The notes under the pieces were generated by a model. The model was not told the DNA's origin. It saw only the letters and a list, made by a program, of their open reading frames with translations, and made no database searches. DNA of 7,117 nucleotides. Origin: Actinomycetota bacterium. Lineage in GTDB: Bacteria > Actinomycetota > UBA4738. Both the position numbers and the translations under genes were made by a program. This document shows positions 6,133-7,117 of this stretch, in pieces. The stretch spans positions 1-7,117 of the forward strand of contig VAYG01000082.1 of assembly GCA_005885015.1 (NCBI GenBank), in the 5' to 3' direction. Within the stretch, counting starts at the first letter, position 1; every line of letters begins with the position of its first letter.

Positions 6133-7117
6133 ATGGCCGTCCACGTCGGGATCGGGCTGTTCACCGCGCAGGTCCCCCCCGGCTCCTCTCGCACCTTCAC
6201 CCAGGAGTACCGCGAGATCGTGGACATGGCCAGGCTCGCGGAGGCCCTCGGGTTCGAGTCGGCATGGGTCAGCGAGCACCACGGCTCGGGCGACGGCTAC
6301 ATGCCCTCCCTCCTGCCGACCCTCGCCGCGTTCGCCGCCGCCACGGAGCGCATCAAGCTCGGGACGGGAGTGCTGCTGACGCCCTTCCACCATCCACTTC
6401 GTCTGGCCGAGGACGCGGCGACGATCGACCTGATCTCGGGCGGCCGGCTGATCCTCGGGCTCGGGCTGGCGTGGCGCGAGGAGGAGTTCCGCATGTTCGG
6501 CGTCCCGTTCGAGCAGCGGGTTCGCCGGACGGTGGAGACGATCGAGATCCTTCGCCGGGCGTGGACCGGCCAGCGGTTCTCCCACGAGGGCAAGGTGTTC
6601 TCGTTCCAGGACGTGCAGGTGACTCCCCCGCCGGCCCAGGAGGGCGGGCCACCCATATGGCTCGGGGGGAGCGTGGAGCCCGCCATCCGGCGGGCCGGCC
6701 GCGTCGCGGACGGATACATCCGAACCCGTGGTCCGGAGCTGGACAAGATGCGCCGCGACGTCCAGCTCGCCGAGGAAGGGGCCAGGGAGGCCGGCCGGGA
6801 CCCCTCCTCGCTGGCCTTCGCCCAGTTGCAGAACACGTTCGCCTGGGACGACGGTGACGCCTGGGAGGTCGCCGGGCCCTACGTCGGCAATCAGCTCGGG
6901 ATCTACCGGGGGTGGGACAAGGGAGGCGACACGCCGGGGAAGGGCTTCATCCTGGATCCACCGGACGAGGAAACGATGCGCCGGCTCACGCCCACGGGGA
7001 ACTCACCGGAGGTCGCCCGGGCCCTCCGGCCGATGATCGAGGCGTTCGCCGGCCGCAAGGAGTTCCATCTCATCGTCCGGCTCCACTATCCCGGGATGGA
7101 TTTCGAGACGGCCTCCC
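6133..7117 (+). CDS. Luciferase-like (LLM) flavin- or F420-dependent oxidoreductase, partial
   Basis: An open frame of 328 codons that runs off the right edge without a stop. It encodes a TIM-barrel luciferase-like monooxygenase of the kind that uses reduced FMN or coenzyme F420. Visible landmarks are the first beta strand GIGLF (6-10), the WVSEHHG motif (45-51), LGTGVLLTPFHHPLRLAED (76-94), SGGRLILGLGLAWREEEF (102-119), GVPFEQR (123-129) and PPIWLGG (173-179) followed by RRAGRVADGYI. The motifs are those of actinobacterial LLM-class oxidoreductases. I cannot tell FMN from F420, nor name the substrate. ATG 6133 is the start: an in-frame TAG lies at 6118-6120 and no other start intervenes. It is divergent from the transketolase, 122 nt away. 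Family lengths of about 280-400 residues suggest only a small part is missing. Confidence 0.9.
   Translation, partial: MAVHVGIGLFTAQVPPGSSRTFTQEYREIVDMARLAEALGFESAWVSEHHGSGDGYMPSLLPTLAAFAAATERIKLGTGVLLTPFHHPLRLAEDAATIDLISGGRLILGLGLAWREEEFRMFGVPFEQRVRRTVETIEILRRAWTGQRFSHEGKVFSFQDVQVTPPPAQEGGPPIWLGGSVEPAIRRAGRVADGYIRTRGPELDKMRRDVQLAEEGAREAGRDPSSLAFAQLQNTFAWDDGDAWEVAGPYVGNQLGIYRGWDKGGDTPGKGFILDPPDEETMRRLTPTGNSPEVARALRPMIEAFAGRKEFHLIVRLHYPGMDFETAS

Noticed and set aside
5575..6585. Minus-strand open frame of 336 codons
   Set aside because: It straddles the transketolase start, the divergent intergenic region and the antisense of the monooxygenase, and shows no protein family features.
6105..6857. 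Plus-strand open frame of 250 codons
   Set aside because: It overlaps the luciferase-like gene in another frame. Only the frame starting at 6133 shows family motifs; this one is Arg/Pro/Gly-rich.

Overview
The window is high-GC bacterial chromosomal DNA with strong G/C bias at third codon positions, several GTG starts and very short intergenic gaps. A zinc-ribbon/DUF4328 membrane protein next to a luciferase-like flavin/F420 monooxygenase suggests an actinobacterium or a related high-GC lineage. This is an inference from gene content and composition, not an identification. I see no mobile element, CRISPR array, tRNA or rRNA. All genes read as chromosomal functions of similar base composition.

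Layout from left to right. Positions 1-87 hold no gene that I can support, only a short hairpin. From 4062 down to 88, four minus-strand genes follow one another with gaps of 30 nt, a 4-nt overlap and 55 nt, so they are probably one transcript. In transcription order they are a zinc-ribbon/DUF4328 membrane protein with a duplicated 60-residue module, an alpha/beta hydrolase, an EamA (DMT) transporter and a nucleotidyltransferase-fold protein. Upstream, after 103 nt, lies a complete transketolase (6010-4166, minus) of the animal-like, roughly 610-620 residue type. A 122-nt divergent intergenic region then separates it from a plus-strand luciferase-like monooxygenase starting at 6133, which runs off the right edge.

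The transketolase serves the non-oxidative pentose phosphate pathway. The four-gene cluster does not match a pathway known to me. Its coupling suggests co-expression of a membrane-anchored zinc-ribbon protein, a cytosolic hydrolase-fold protein, a small-molecule exporter or importer, and a nucleotidyltransferase-like protein.

The most notable points are: the alpha/beta hydrolase has Met exactly where the catalytic His is expected; the DUF4328 protein carries two about 70% identical copies of a compact aromatic module; inverted repeats sit on two gene starts within the operon; and the divergent promoter region has helically phased direct repeats. I found no convincing new multi-gene system.
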